In this document: positions 25,571 through 38,100 of the stretch, in pieces
How the letters are laid out: the number at the start of each line of letters is the position of its first letter
How positions within the stretch are numbered: the first letter of the stretch is position 1
Source of the DNA: Viscum album
Lineage: Eukaryota > Streptophyta > Magnoliopsida > Santalales > Viscaceae
Assembly: GCA_963277665.1 (NCBI GenBank)
Contig: OY728123.1
Span: forward strand, 634,134,915-634,198,914
Length of the DNA stretch: 64,000 nt
Reading direction: 5' to 3'
Translations under genes and position numbers: made by a program
The notes under the pieces: generated by a model
The model's database searches: none
What the model was told of the DNA's origin: nothing
Seen by the model: only the letters and a program-made list of their open reading frames with translations

Positions 25571-26262
25571 CTAATACTACATTACTATAACATCACATAA
25601 ATAATATCAAAAAAAATGTTCTATCCTTAAACAATAATAACTTATGTCCAACATAATCCATTTCAATCTTTAGGCTTATCTAAAATACTTCGGTCCAAGC
25701 TCATAGTATAAAGGAAATGATTACTTGAACTATCACATAACAATCATGTGAATGCCATCATTTATCCCTCATATATCATAAGATATATTTTGTTGGCCAA
25801 ATTTCAAACATTTGAATACCTTAATCATGTATTCTCTTGAAGAATGAATACCCAATAATTGAACCATAGTGAAAACATGAATGATGTCAAAAGTTAACTC
25901 CTTCCACATACCAAAATCCAAAAATTCTATATACTCAAACCATGATATAACCTTCTACTTATATTAGTCATGAGCTCATGAATACTATCAAACATTTAAT
26001 TTTCTCGTTATCCCTTTATTGTGCGCATATAATCTACATTCCAAAAATATATGAATAACCTTTCATGGATACTGGTACCATTAATCATACACTTTCAAAA
26101 CTCAAGGAAAGACAACAGTGTAATAATCCTTAGATTTCTCTTTATTCCATAGTACCATGAGATTACTTATATAACATTACACATGATAAACATGTAATCA
26201 TTCCACTACATTCTTAAACCATTGACCGAGCTTCAACAATTCTTTCATCTCACATATCATTT

Positions 26263-26267
26263 GTAGT
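26263..26267 (+). repeat. Target-site duplication of element C, left copy
   Basis: GTAGT immediately before the C 5' LTR start. The identical word follows the C 3' LTR at 61,426-61,430. A 5-bp duplication is normal for LTR retrotransposons. Confidence 0.9.
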
Positions 26268-26560
26268 TGTTGACGCCGAAAAAAGACCGAAACTCCTGGA
26301 TGAAGTTTCGGAATGACGAAGCGAAGTCATATTCGGAATCAGAGGCCCGATCTGGAGGCCCAGGAAGAGGTGCGTGAAATAAAGGAGGATCCGCATGCAA
26401 AAATGTTCTGCACGTGAACTGCTCCCGGGATTCGCTGAATTGGACCGGTGAGGCGCGCAATAATTGCGCGCCCCATTTCTTTGCGGTGAGATTTTGCGCG
26501 CAAGCGGTTCTCGATGTGGAAAACTTCGTGCGCCGCCTGGATTCTGTGCCGGAGGTCGCT

Positions 26561-26568
26561 TATAAATA
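26561..26568 (+). promoter_or_regulatory. TATA box, C 5' LTR
   Basis: TATAAATA, conserved in the 3' LTR at 59,186-59,193. It is the only good TATA word in the GC-rich part of the LTR. Confidence 0.65.
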
Positions 26569-27973
26569 TAAGGTGACCCTGAACAGTTTGGGGGTTGAGG
26601 AATCCGAAGTGACTCTCGTGTGTGCAATTCGGCTCCCCCCCCCCCCCCCGCGCGAAAGATGACATCCAGGTAATCTCGAATTCTACACAACCTTGCCCTG
26701 GAGTTCGCATTTGCACGCAACTCCACCGGATTCAGTGAATTTGCCCCTTCCCCCGGTTTCCCCACTTGCGTGCAATCCGTGGTCCGCGCGCACAATACAC
26801 TGTCGGGCGCACAAAACATTGTGCGTAATTCCCTCTACGCGCGCAATTCTTTTACTCAAATTGCGCATCGTCCCGGTGTTTTGCGCGCAAATCGTCCCTT
26901 TCGCGTGTAAGGCCGAGGACCCCTCACCTTGATGCCCCTTGGCTGCCCCTGCATCGGCACCTGATGTCTCCCATACTGGGCATGCGCGTCGTGCATTGTT
27001 TTCCAGCACGGCCTTCCAGGCTCATGCGAAGTAACCTCAAGGTCCCTTGGGTCGTGTTTCCCGTTGCGTTGCTTTTCCATATGCTTCATCGCATAGGCAC
27101 ACTAACGGCTATTGCTTCTTCGCATAGCCAAGCTAACGTGGACCCCCCGGTGGTTTACCCTGCATCCCCCTTTCACAATGGCCTTGCCGATGCCTTCCCT
27201 TCCACAAGGGGTAGAGGGCATTGGGCATGTAAGCCCTATGGTGTGGAGAAAACCCACCTCATCCAAGCTGCAGGATGTTATACTGCTATGCACCTTGTCC
27301 TTAACACAAGACGTTAAACCGTGGTCCGACCCTGTGCTTCGCACGCAGGGTCCCCCCAGCTCGGACATTCATTACGCCCACTCGTCTCCATGGGAGTGGA
27401 CTCTTCCTCACATGGAATGAGATCCTCCTTGTCAGAGAGACGTTTGTCCACGGGGGAAGGGCTTCCTCAGAGCGTAAGCCCCTAACCTTTCGTACGGATG
27501 ATTGCACCCGTGCATCTCCGTACTTCCCCCTGCCAAGGCCAGTGGCATCCTTTTCCCACTGCGCTTTGTCGCACCACGGGCCTTCACCCTGGAGTAAGCC
27601 CCAGCACCAAGGGCCGCTAACCACGCGTAATCCCCTATTTCCTCTTTGGTCCGCACAATGCGTAATCCCCATTCCACTTCTCACGGACGCACCCTTCGCG
27701 ACGTGATCGTCAGGTCCCTGCTGCCTCTTGTTTCCCACACCGAGCATGACTCACGTGGGCATAGAGTGCGCATCGACCATGACATCCTCCTATGGGCCGC
27801 CTCAGAGTGTAAACCACATCCCAGCGAACTACGTGGACTTTGATCCGTGCTAGCGCACGGTACGTAGGAAGCCTCCACGAGGTTCAAGCCCACCACCCGG
27901 TCGTCCCAACCTCTCCATGTCGGTCCCCTGACCACCTTGGGCTGCCTCATAGCGTAAGCCCCAAATCTCCCAT

Positions 27974-28108
27974 CCCGCATGACGTTAAACTGTATCTCGT
28001 CCCGCATGACATTAAACTGTATACTGTCCCACATGACGTTAAACTGTATCGCGTCCCACATGACGTTAAACTATATTCTGTCCTACATGATATTAAAATG
28101 TATCCCCC
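27974..28108 (+). repeat. 27-bp tandem array, five units (C 5' LTR)
   Basis: Five units of 27 bases built on CCCGCATGACGTTAAACTG, each with two to six differences from the next. Every intact unit holds TGACGT, an ACGT-core word typical of bZIP/TGA factor sites. The matching array at 60,593-60,727 also has five units. Confidence 0.93.
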
Positions 28109-28806
28109 CTCTTGGGCCGTCATTGAACATAATCCCCAGGCTTCACCCCACCATCCATTCTGATCCTTACCCGGGCCGCCACATCCCGGTGAGATCATTC
28201 CACCCTTTCCCACTCCATGTCATACGGGAGGCCGCCCACGTGCTGGCCCCAACATTGGTGTTCCCCCTAGGGATCCTGTAACCCGATCCATCTCCGCAAG
28301 ATGTTAAACTCACGACATACCCCATGCTAAACATGGGAAGCTGAGGAAAAACTAAGATGGTACACATTCCCCGCGTTTGATGTGGGATGCCTCGGGCTTC
28401 CGCGCCCTCGAGAAGCCCTGTGATGAGGGACCAAAGAGAGACTTGCCGAAGATGCCCCAACGTGACCATTCTCCTCACCGTAGGTTGCTCTCCCAACAAG
28501 ACCACTTGGAGTGTCTTGACGGAAGCAGCGTAATTAACTGGCGTCCATGTAGATATGGCATTGGGAATGAGCTTCACGAACCCGTCTTAAATCATTGAGG
28601 GAGACCCGGACTAGGTGACAAGCCCCGGGGAGGAATCCAAAGAAGAAAGAACAGACATCCCATCATCCCAGTTTCGATCAAGGAGCAGACGTCCCTGAAC
28701 AAGGAACAGATGCCGCCCGCCTTTAGAAAGCGGGAATGCGGGACCACAAGCAGCGTGCCCTCCCCAGCGGATGGACGCACGCGCCCCAGCGAAAGCGTCG
28801 GAAACA

Positions 28807-31056
28807 AAAAATGTTGAAACCAACGTGAATCTCTTCTCCTAAAAATGGGGAATGGTAGCTGTTAGAGCATCAGAATAATAGCATGTCACCAGGTCCGGGT
28901 AACCCTCACCGGGACGTGAACCCGCCATGGGTCGAGGCCGTCAGGACGTTGACTACTCCATTCTGTGATGTCGTCAGCGTGGATCCCTCTCGCCGACCAT
29001 GGAAGACGGAATGATGTCGGGCCTTGGTTGTTGATCTCCTTTCATGTTGATACTAATGGGTTCATCTCCCTGTTTCCAGGAATCAGATCACTGCATTCGG
29101 AGCTCAATCACCACCTGCCCACCGGCGCAGGGGCAGGGGTAGTGCCGACGCGGCTACCCTGCGCGGTCCCGCCTATCCCACGGTCGCTCTGACATCGACC
29201 GCTATAGCACCCAGGCGCTTGCGCCCCCTCTCCCTGTCATAAATCATCAAACGGAGGGTGATCAATAACCTGGTCCGTAGGTATGACGAGGAAGGGATCA
29301 TCCCCACCAGGGGCATGGCCCGCTTGGATCTAGAGGCGGCCGCGCCTCACCACCATCGCCGCACTCGAGGGCCGCGCAGGGAGCCGCCGTTCCCCATGCC
29401 AACATTCAACCGCTTCGGTAGACTTTCCCCGGAGCACTCTGACACATTCCTCCCCTACTCCAATGAGGTGGGGGATGTCCGGGTCCACCCGATCGGCGAT
29501 CCATCACAGGGGTTACCAGCAAGAACCCCCGCCAGGCTGCGTCGACGCTGCCACCCGACTCCCCGAGCCAAGGAGCAGGCAATCTTCATGCCTGCACCGC
29601 CGGCTCCAGCCCATCTGACTCGACGCCAGCATCTGGCGCGAGTGGTGGAGAACGTCTATCCCGGAGCACCAGCATCAGCAACCATTGTGACCCCAGCCAC
29701 TGCTGACTCCTGTTCCTAGATCCCTATGCATGTTGAGTAGGGGCAGCCGTGTGGCCGACTGGGATAGAAACCCCGACCGCCCTGCAGGAAGGTTGGGTCG
29801 AATCTCCCAGTCGTGGACAATGGCAATAGCCACTGCGGACCAATCCGCGATGGTGCCACTCACCATGAAGTCACATTCCATGCCACCTGTCTGGGAAGCC
29901 GAAAGATTCTTCGCGATGGCTATGCTTCTGGTTTGACTCCTTCCAGCACCCGCTGCATGGGGTATGGGGTCACTCCCCCTACCGCCGGTCGCGAGCATGG
30001 AGTCATTGTGTATCCAGTCGCTCACTCACATGGAGTTCCTCCCCATGTCCCTTTCGACATCTGTCCCGGTGCTTCTCGCACCCCGGCCTCTGGTCCCCTC
30101 TGCCCCAGCTCTATTGTGGCCGGGGGACCCGATGACAGAAGTTGTCCTTACTTTGAGGAACTACCCAGGGGTAGGAAGATCGGGCGTCGTCACCGTCAGA
30201 GGAATGTCAGGGGAGTCCGGACGGGAATCAGACCAGTCCGTTTCTCGGATTCTGAGGTAGAGTACGACTCGACGATAGAACCTCCCCCCAACCTTTCGAT
30301 TTGAGGGCAGGGATGGGGACGCGGCGCATCAGTCTCGTACTCCCTGAATGCCAGATCTGTATGATTCCATCCTCCCATCGAAAGTATATCCAGGAGGATG
30401 AGGATTTGGCATACCGCCAGGGATCAAGCCCGCAGTTGCCGCTGATCTCCTTGGAAGATCCTCTCACCCCTGTTAGGGAGGATGAGGAACCTTTCTGGGG
30501 ACTGACGTAAGGATCGCTAGGCGACACACCCTCGGCGAGCACCGACGTTGTTACTGGAGGCCCATCCATCGGCCCTTCCTATCGCAACGTGGCGGCCAGG
30601 GCACTACAACTTCGGGAGGATGACCCAGGGATCGGCGGCCAATCTGCCTGCTCACCGTATTCCCCGCCGGCCAGCCCACCGCCCTGATGGCCTGCCTCGG
30701 CGCCATTTCCAATTCCCCAACATTCCTCAGTGGACGAGTAGGGGTGGAAAGTTCCGGACCCCGAGCCGGAGCCGTGGAGCTTCTGGACCGTTCTTGCAGC
30801 GGGCCACTTCCCTGAGAAGTTTTGGCCAGTCGTAGAATCAGGTTTTGATGTGCCAGAGTCACTCACCCCGGGGGAGTTTGAATGCTTCTTCTAGATTCTT
30901 CGAGTGACTCTCTCTTGCCTCTGTCATAATCTATCGCCTTATCCCGGGAGCCAATCGCATCTCGAGGAGATTGGTGAGAAATGACGCCAGTTTGACCTAG
31001 CAGCACTCCCCGCGGTACGGCACCCCGAGTCACTGGGCCTCCACGAGGCCCTTCAA
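28807..31056 (+). other. C leader and upstream ORF region, degraded
   Basis: About 2.2 kb between the LTR and recognisable gag. A PBS could not be assigned. Frame 2 is open for long stretches (29,258-29,719, 29,813-30,304 and 30,548-30,835). These encode Pro- and Arg-rich sequence with pieces such as RYDEEGIIPTRGMARLD. The codon pattern suggests a former ORF1 of the Ogre type, but I recognise no domain. TACTAAT (29,051-29,057) followed by TGTTTCCAG|G (ending 29,079) is a good branch-point and acceptor pair, so a leader intron is possible. Confidence 0.5.
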
Positions 31057-34000
31057 CAACAATGCATCCAGAGTTTTCAAGTAATCCACAGGGTTATTGA
31101 GGAGGCCACCCCCCACGTGCACGTTCGTGGGTGGGGGCAGTACGCTGCTCTCCTCTTCTGTGCGATCCGCCGGCAGCCTGACCCACTGGGCATCCCTGAG
31201 GGAACGTTGCCAAGGGCAGTAGTAGTCAACATTGTTGAACCATTAGATGAGGGAAACATTGTGGAACCCCTCGACGGGGACTCACCCCCCAAGGACAGAC
31301 CGCTACTCAACCCATTTGGGAGGATTACTCGCCAACAGAGGAGCCTCCTAGGCCTTCCTGTACCAACAGAGGCATTGGCGCTGGGCTGAAACATCGACAA
31401 GGGTAAAGAGCCCGTCGGGCCTGTCAAACTCGCCAACCAATCTGCCTTAGTGCAGAAGGAAGAGGAAGATCCTGAGAATTCCACGCTGCGCCAATAGCTA
31501 TCCGAGCAAAAGAGGCTGGTTGATGAGCTCCTGGCCGAACGCATTGCAGAGCGGCGGCCTGTCTACGGCAACCCTAGACCAGGATAGCAGGGGCAGGAGC
31601 ATCTACCCCTTGCTGAGATCCCCCCGGGAAACCATGACCGTGTCATGTTCGCCAACAGGAGAGACACTGGAGCCCATGGCAAGAGGGCGCAATATGTTTC
31701 ACCGAACCCTCCTGAGCAGTGAGGCAACCAGGGAGACCCTGCTCGGTTTCCTCCCGTCGCTCTGACAGTCGCTCCACCTGCTGCCCCCCGAGCCGCTGAG
31801 CGCGACTATCGTATCGAAGATCCAGGCAATGCGATTGTGGTTAGAGATCCCCGTCAGGACATGAATCTGCATCCGAATGATCTGATGGAGGTACTCATCG
31901 CTCGCTTGGAGGCCCTGGAAACTCGGTATGTGGCGATCCCACCGGATGGAAAGCCGTACCCTGCATGGGTGGATGATATGCCAGCTCTGCCAGGATTTGG
32001 GAATCCCACTTTTGCCCCCTTTAATGGGACCGGAGACCTGCCAGAGCACTTGGCCCACTTCAACTCGAGGTGCGGGCCTATATTGGGGACTCCGGTGCAG
32101 CAGGAGGCTACCAAGCTCCGGTGCTTCGTTCAGACGCTGGAGGGACCAGCGTTCGTTTGGTATAGCCATCTCCCTGTTGGATCTTTAACTAGCTGGGAGG
32201 ACCCTCGTCGACAATTACTCTACTAGTTTAGTTCCACAACCCGGAAGACGAACATTGCAGACCACTTCAGGTGCAGTCAAAGGCCCGGCGAGCGAGTTGC
32301 GGATTTCATCGCCAGGTGGAAGGGGCTCACGTACTCCCTTGACATGCCACTGACTCAGGAAAATTACTAACGATGTGTGTGGGGAACGTCAAGGTGGAGT
32401 TGGTTCCTTCCCTGATCATGCAAAATTACCCTGGAGGGTTCCGGGATTTCTCGGACAAGGCTAAGCGCCTCGAAGAAGCCCTGCAACAGGCCATCCAGGA
32501 ACGTCCGCTGCCTCCTGTGATCTCCGCAAGGAGAGCCGCCAGAGCCGAGCTCGCTGCTGTGGCACAGATTGAGGCCCCCAGACAGCTAGAGTTGTTGTCG
32601 GTGAGGCGAGCTCAGCAGGCTCATAGGGGTCCACCCCCACAGCCTCCGGCCCAGCAGCGACCGCCTCAAAATCGGCAGGCGCCTCCGTGTAACGCACCGC
32701 CACCACCTAGGCGAGGTAATCCGACTCCGCCTCCTCGGCCTACTCCTCCGGTCCCTAGCCATGGTCAGCCCCCAAGGTTCTCCTTTCTAGGTAGAAGGAA
32801 TCAGGATTACTCGTTTGATGAGGCCCAGGTCCCCGGTTATTCCCGTAGCGCCTTGGAGTAGAGGATCGTGTGGCTGCCTGAGTGCCGGAAGCCAGAAGAG
32901 GCGTGTCTCACGGATCGCCCTGACTACTGCCCTTATCACTGGTTCCTGGGACACACCATCCAACAATGCTATGTGTTCAAGGACTGGCTCCAAGACCAGA
33001 TTGACAACAACATAGTCAGGTTGGGCCCAACCCCAGCACAGGTGGCAGGTGTCTTCGTGGGGTCAGATGGCAGTAGTGATGACGGGGACGCGTGGGAACA
33101 GGTTTACGACCATGGGTCCCGGAAGTATAACGACTGGATGGCCCACAGGACGGTCCCTCATGCCCATGGCATCATCCGTGCCCGCCTGGACCGACCAGAG
33201 CCCTCAGAATCCGCGAGCGCCGCCTCGGCCTCGTCGTCCCAGCCTACTTCTTCCCAGAAGAGCAGGCGGCAACGCAAGAAGAAAGAACGAGCCCTACCAT
33301 TGCCATCATCTTCTCGCACGCTTGGAAATTTCATGCCCCCGGGAATGGGGATCCCTCTGAGACCCCGTCTGTTAATGGACGACTCCTCGACCGAGAGCCC
33401 GGGGTACGCTTCGGTTAACACCGTAGAGTTGGTAAATCCCTTTGTGGATCCCGACGACGAGGAGTGTTGGGTGAATCTCCCCGAGAGCCCGGGGTACGCT
33501 TCGGTTAACACCGTAGAGTTGGTAAATCCCTTTATGGCTCTCGACAACGAGGAGCGTCGGGTGAATCTCCCCAAGAGCCCGGGGTACGCTTCAATTAACA
33601 CCCTAGAGTTGGTAAATCCCTTTGTGGTTCCCGACGATAAGGAGTGCCGAGTGAATCTCCCCGAGAGCCCGGGGTACGCTTCGGTTAACACCGTAGAGTT
33701 GGTAAATCCCTTTGTGGCTCCCGACGATGAGGAGTGCCAGGTGAATCTCCCCGAGAGCCCGGGGTATGCTTCGATTAAAACTGTAGAGTTGGTAAATCCC
33801 TTTGTGGCTCCCGACGACGAGGAGCGCTGGGTGAATCACCCCGAGAGCCCGCGGTACGCTTCGGTTAACACCGTAGAGTTGCTAAATCCCTTTGTGGCTC
33901 CCGACGACGAGAAGCGCCGGGTGAATCTCCACGAGAGCCTGTGGTACGCTTCGGTTAACACCGTAGAGTTGGTAAATCCTTTTGTGGCTCCCGACGACGA

Positions 34001-34667
34001 GGAGCGCCGGGTGAATCTCCCCGAGAGCCCGGGGTACGCTTCGGTTAATACCGTAGAGTTGGTAAATCCCTTTGTGGCTCCCGACGACGAGGAGCGTCGG
34101 GTGAACCTCCCCAATGTCCCCAGCCGTCGTCAACGTCGACAGAGCCGTGGCTATGTGAATCGTCGGGGAACGGCGGTTGTCACCTCCGGTCAGGTCCTGC
34201 ACGCCACTGAGACCAGGCAGCAGGCCCGGTGTAGAGAGCAGCACTCGCAGCTCTCTCATCCGGTGACAACAGGTTCCCTTCCACCACTGTTCGTGTTGCT
34301 GGATCGGGTAGAATCGCCTTGCCCGCGTCGCAACCAGCCCAGCCCTACTGTTGGCCGACTACGACCTTCCGGTCCTAGCATGGCAGCCGCCTCCCGGGCT
34401 TCAGCTAGTGAACAGTGGGACGTGCCTAGTACCAGTCAGTCACCGGTCCCGCCAGCAGGGCCTGTCATGCCCCCAATCGCAGAGCGACCTCCTGTAATCA
34501 GAAGACCGCGTTTGGCGCGAAAGTATGATGTCCTGAAGCATCTGGTCGACATTCCGGCGAGGATTTCCATCCTTGAGGCCCTCCGCCTATCGTATGAAAT
34601 GCGTGAGGCGCTCGCCGAGGCTCTGATGAGCCCCCTCCAGTTTGAAACGGAGGTAGCGGCCGCATAA
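31057..34667 (+). pseudogene. C gag polyprotein (pseudogene)
   Basis: The N-terminal part (frame 1) includes SEQKRLVDELLAERIAERR, with four in-frame stops before 31,837. The retrotransposon-gag domain follows (31,837-32,340): PFNGTGDLPEHLAHFN, GPAFVWYSHLPVGSLTSW, then RPGERVADFIARWKGL. A small frameshift near 32,370 moves into frame 0. After that come a Pro/Gln-rich spacer and a Tat-type zinc finger near 32,918-32,975 (YCPYHWFLGHTIQQC). The eight 30-residue repeats (33,393-34,112) and a Ser/Pro-rich tail end at 34,667. Gag would form the RNA-packaging particle. The 599-codon frame from 32,868 is fully open, unlike its surroundings. Confidence 0.88.
33393..34112 (+). repeat. Eight in-frame 90-bp repeats in C gag
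   Basis: Eight consecutive 90-bp units encode 30 residues each: ESPGYASVNTVELVNP, then FVAPDDEERRVNLP with small changes. No unit has a frameshift or stop. Each unit joins an aromatic/hydrophobic half to an acidic then basic half. The unit starts at residue 176 of the frame that begins at 32,868. Confidence 0.97.
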
Positions 34668-34739
34668 GCCTTCCACACTGAGGTGATTGAGGACACCGTA
34701 TGTCAGGCAGTTATCTCATTCTTCGGTGAAGATGAAGAC

Positions 34740-35318
34740 CCTCCCATACAGGGGCACATCCGCTAGCTGTACATCACCGGCCATTTCAATGGCGTGGAGG
34801 TCCATCGTTGTCTTGTCGAAAAGCGTTCTGGGATTAACTTGATCCCAACTTGGACACTGTGAAAACTGGGGTTGTTCGAGGATGATTTAACTCCCTTTGA
34901 CCTCAGAATCTAGGGGTATGACAGGACCGAGCAAACTCCACTCGGCAAGATTTGTCTGAGGACCCAGTTCGGCGGCTTAATTGCCAATACTAAATTCATG
35001 GTTGTCTCTCACGACACTGCCTATAACGTATTGATGGGCAGGCCATGGCTCCATCTTCATGCAACGGTTCCCTCATCATACCATCAGTGCCTCAAATACT
35101 CCCTTAAGGGTCGAGTGGGTGTGGTCCAAGGAGAAGCGTACCCATTTGCCTCTTGTGAAGCTTGTTACCTGGACGCAGACTATTACAAGAGCAAGGAAAA
35201 GCAGACCCTGACAGGTGAGGTTGAGCCTGCCGCTGTCGCGAGTGATCCCTGGGCAGGTTTGGATGACGCATATGTCTTCCCGATCCATCAGTTGGAGGCC
35301 ACAACTCCCGATATGTGA
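34740..35318 (+). pseudogene. C aspartic protease (degraded)
   Basis: Frame 1 or its neighbours reads LYITGHFNGVEVHRCLVEK, then RSGINLIP, where Tat proteases have an LVDTGS(A)-NLLP active site. Here the catalytic Asp-Thr-Gly is replaced by Glu-Lys-Arg (34,812-34,841). Further on, YNVLMGRPWLHLHATVPSS and HQCLKY match the conserved YN-LLGRPWIH...PS-HQ block. Stops lie near 34,860 and 34,910. It would have cut the gag-pol polyprotein. Confidence 0.82.
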
Positions 35319-35711
35319 GAGTACTTTGTTGTCTCGGGTACCGGAGGAATGAATATCTCAGGTTCTAAGCGACTGCGGGAAATCACCTCGTACTCTTACA
35401 CCAACCAGGCCTGGGTGATCTCCGAGCCTCCTACCCCCGTACGATATCGAGACGTTCGGCTTTTGGAAACGGTGGTGCGTCATACGTGCATGTTTTGCCG
35501 AGCCGGGATCAACCGGCTCAGGCCAACGGGACACCACTGCTTCGATGTCGTAAAGCGTGGCCCCTTGGGCCGCAGGCCGGATGGGATTGGATCAACAGCC
35601 TTTGTCGCTATGGTCTCTACGGTGCATGAGCCTCCCGTCGTGACGACCTCTGCTGCCCAAGCTGGTCCTAGCTCCCCATCAGGGTAGAGCCGCCCCGAAA
35701 CGGCTCCCCCC
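35319..35711 (+). other. C protease-RT spacer
   Basis: A partly open stretch (35,349-35,687) with no recognisable domain. In Tat elements a poorly conserved linker separates protease from RT. Confidence 0.45.
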
Positions 35712-37260
35712 ATGGATGATCTTTCCCCAAGCAGAGAAGAAGACATGAAAGATTCTCCTCCTACCTTTGAGGAGGGCGTCTCCACCACGGTCGACGAGCT
35801 CGTACAGGTGAACCTCAGTAGTGAGGCAGACCCGAGAACCACATTGGTCAGCGCCGTTATGCCTCCAGAGGAACGGAAACGGTACATAGACATCCTCAAA
35901 CAGCACCATGATGTGTTTTCCTGGAGTTATGACGAGATTCTAGGACTAGATCCCCATGTAGCCGTCCACCGCCTTGGCCTCCCAGCAAACCATCACTGGT
36001 TCAAGCCGCCTCACAGAAAAATGCACCCCTTTCACGGTGCCATGGTTGAGGCCGAAGTTGATAAGCTCATTAAGGACAACTTTTTCATGGATGTCCAGTA
36101 CCCTAGGTGGCTAGCCAGCATTTTTCCCGTCAGGAAGAAGAACGATCAGATCAGGGTCTGCATCGATTTCCGTGATCTTAATCGCCACTGTCCGAAGGAT
36201 GACTTTCCCCTTCCCGTGACAGAGTTGTTGATCGACGCAACGGCCAGGTTCCAAGCCCTCTCTTTCATGGATGGGTACTCCGAGTATAACCAAATCTCGA
36301 TGGCCCCCGAGGATGAAGAGTACACTACCTTCAGGGCCCCCCAGGGCACTTTCTGCTATCAGGTTATGCCATTCGGCCTGAAAAACACCGGTTCCACCTA
36401 TCAACGGGCTATGCACCGCATATTCAAGCCGATCTTCGGGACACTGGGGGAGTTCTTTGTAGATGACCTGGTGGTTAAATCTCTTCAGCGCCAGGACCAT
36501 CTCAGAGACCCTGAGAAAGTGTTCGGTTTGCTCTGTTCTCGTCACTTGAAGATGAACCCGTTGAGGTGTGCCTTCGGGGTCACCTCCGGAAAGTTTCTTG
36601 GCTTCATCGTCAGGTATCGCGGTATCGAGATCAACCCCGAGAAGATCAAGGCCATCAGTCAGATGCCTCCCCCGAGTAATATTCGGGAGCTTTGAGGCCT
36701 CAAAGGCCACTTAGCCTATATACGCCGATTCATTGCGAATCTGGCCGGCAAGTGTAAGCCCTTCTCTCGGCTCATGAAGAAAGGCGCCGCCTATGGGTGG
36801 GATGAAGAGTTCCAGACCGCTTTTGAGGAAATCAAGCAGTATCTGCTTCAACCTCTGGTCCTGATGCCACCCATTCCCGGAAGGCCACTGGTCCTTTACG
36901 TGACCGCCCTGGAGTGATCCCTCGGCGCCCTTCTCGCCCAGAAAAACAACGAGGGAATAGATAATAGCCTCTACTACCTCAGCCGCATGCTCCTCGACGC
37001 GGAGATTAGATATTATCCCATTGAGAAGAGCTGCCTGGCGCTCGTATTTTCCATGCAGAAATTGCGGCACTACTTGCAACACCATGAGGTACAATTGGTC
37101 TCTCGGGTAGACCCGTTGAAATACATCCTGAGTCGGCTTATGTTGACCGGCCGATTGGCACGCTGGGCGGTGATCCTCCAGCAGTTCGACATTAGGTTCG
37201 TACCTCAGTAGGTCGTCAAAGGATAGGCCTTGGTAGACTTCTTAGCTGCTTATCCAACCT
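35712..37260 (+). pseudogene. C reverse transcriptase and first RNase H
   Basis: The RT frame 35,712-36,695 is open for 327 codons. HHWFKPPHRKMHPFHG and PVRKKNDQIRVCIDFRDLN lead to the polymerase block SFMDGYSEYNQI. VMPFGLKNTGSTYQRAM and the catalytic FVDD (in GEFFVDDLVVKS) follow. A TGA at 36,693 interrupts IREL-GLKGHLAYIRRFI, where the family has Arg. The gypsy RNase H follows with a second TGA at 36,916 (family Trp) and ends LARWAVILQQFDIRF near 37,200. TAG codons at 37,209 and 37,224 come next. RT and RNase H copy the RNA into DNA. The wording is close to Ogre/Tat RT. Confidence 0.92.
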
Positions 37261-37269
37261 CTGCGCACC

Positions 37270-38100
37270 AGCGGCTGGATGTGGGCTTTCCTAGATGAGG
37301 CAATCCTCTCAGTCGATCACGCCACCCCATGCTGGCAGATGTACTTTGATGGCGCCTCCTGAAGCCCTACCGGTAGAAGGATTAATGATCCCAGGCTTAA
37401 AAGAGTGGGCATGGGTATTGTCTTCATCACCCCAGAGCAATCCGTGCTGCCATATTCATTCATTTTTTCAGAGGGTTGCACCCACAATGAGGCAGAATAT
37501 CATTCCCTCATCACTGGCCTCGAGTTGGTTCTAGAGGTTAACGTGCCCCACCTGTATGTAAAAGGGGTCTCTGAGCTAGTCATCAAGCAGGTTAACGGTG
37601 ACTACACTGTCAGGAAGCCAGAACTCATGTCGTTGCTGGAGTGCACCCTCCATCTAATGGCTATGTTGCCCTCCTGACCAGATGTCGTTCACGTTCCCCG
37701 GTTGCAGAACAGTCGAGCAGATGCTTTGGCAAGCCTGGCCGCATCACTCGCGGAGCCCGAGCAGGATGACCTAATCATCCACGTGGTGCACCGAAGATTC
37801 ATTTCTCTTGTTATCCCGGAGGGCAGTCGTGGCCCGCGAGTGAACTATCTCATCGCTGGTGCCCCCGCGTTGGGATCCCATGGGGTTCCAGGCATGGTGA
37901 TCGAAATAGTTCCTGACTGGAGGACACCTCTGGTTGAATATCTCCGCCATGGAAATCTTCTGATGGACCGAGCAGAGCGGGAACGAATCTGGCGCCGCGC
38001 GCCGAAGTTCACCCTTAAAAGTGGTCCTAGCCGTCAGCAGCTCCTTTACAAGCGTGGGTTTGATGGTGTTCTCCTCCTTTGTCTTCAATGAGTTGAGATC
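37270..38100 (+). pseudogene. C second (archaeal-type) RNase H and linker
   Basis: After a frameshift near 37,270 the frame reads CWQMYFDGAS, the aRH start with its catalytic Asp. It continues to CTHNEAEYHSLITGLEL with the catalytic Glu. LYVKGVSELVIKQVNGDY and VHVPRLQNSRADALASLA (last Asp) complete it. A TGA follows GAS and another lies at 37,675. The linker DWRTPLVEYLRHGNL up to a TGA at 38,089 is also typical of the lineage. A second RNase H between gypsy RNase H and integrase is diagnostic of Tat elements. Confidence 0.88.

Larger units (their letters stand above)
24777..26267 (-). other. A2 internal region, 3' part
   Basis: Non-coding, alignable with A1 internal 17,269 to about 18,540. 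The homologous gag part is found 35 kb away at 61,431-62,187, because element C is inserted between. The last five bases (GTAGT) are the target-site duplication of C. Confidence 0.85.
26268..28806 (+). repeat. C 5' LTR (2,539 bp)
   Basis: Begins TGTTGACGCCGAAA and ends GCGTCGGAAACA. It aligns throughout with 58,893-61,425; about 20 differences are visible in the first 200 bases, so the insertion is not young. It holds many GCGCGCAA words (26,440-26,900), a TATA box and a five-copy 27-bp array. Apparent ORFs in it differ between the two LTR copies and are not called. Confidence 0.93.

Noticed and set aside
26250..27009. Open frames of 100-190 codons in the C 5' LTR
   Set aside because: The equivalent frames in the 3' LTR are broken or different, no domain is visible, and the GC-rich composition favours chance ORFs.
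28850..28880. TGGTAGCTGTTAGAGCAT as the PBS of C
   Set aside because: It lies about 45 bases from the LTR end and I cannot match it to a tRNA 3' end, so the C PBS is left unassigned.
33158..34259. Several antisense open frames across the gag repeats
   Set aside because: They are mirror frames of the 90-bp repeat array. A unit length divisible by three keeps all frames periodic, so openness is not evidence of a gene.
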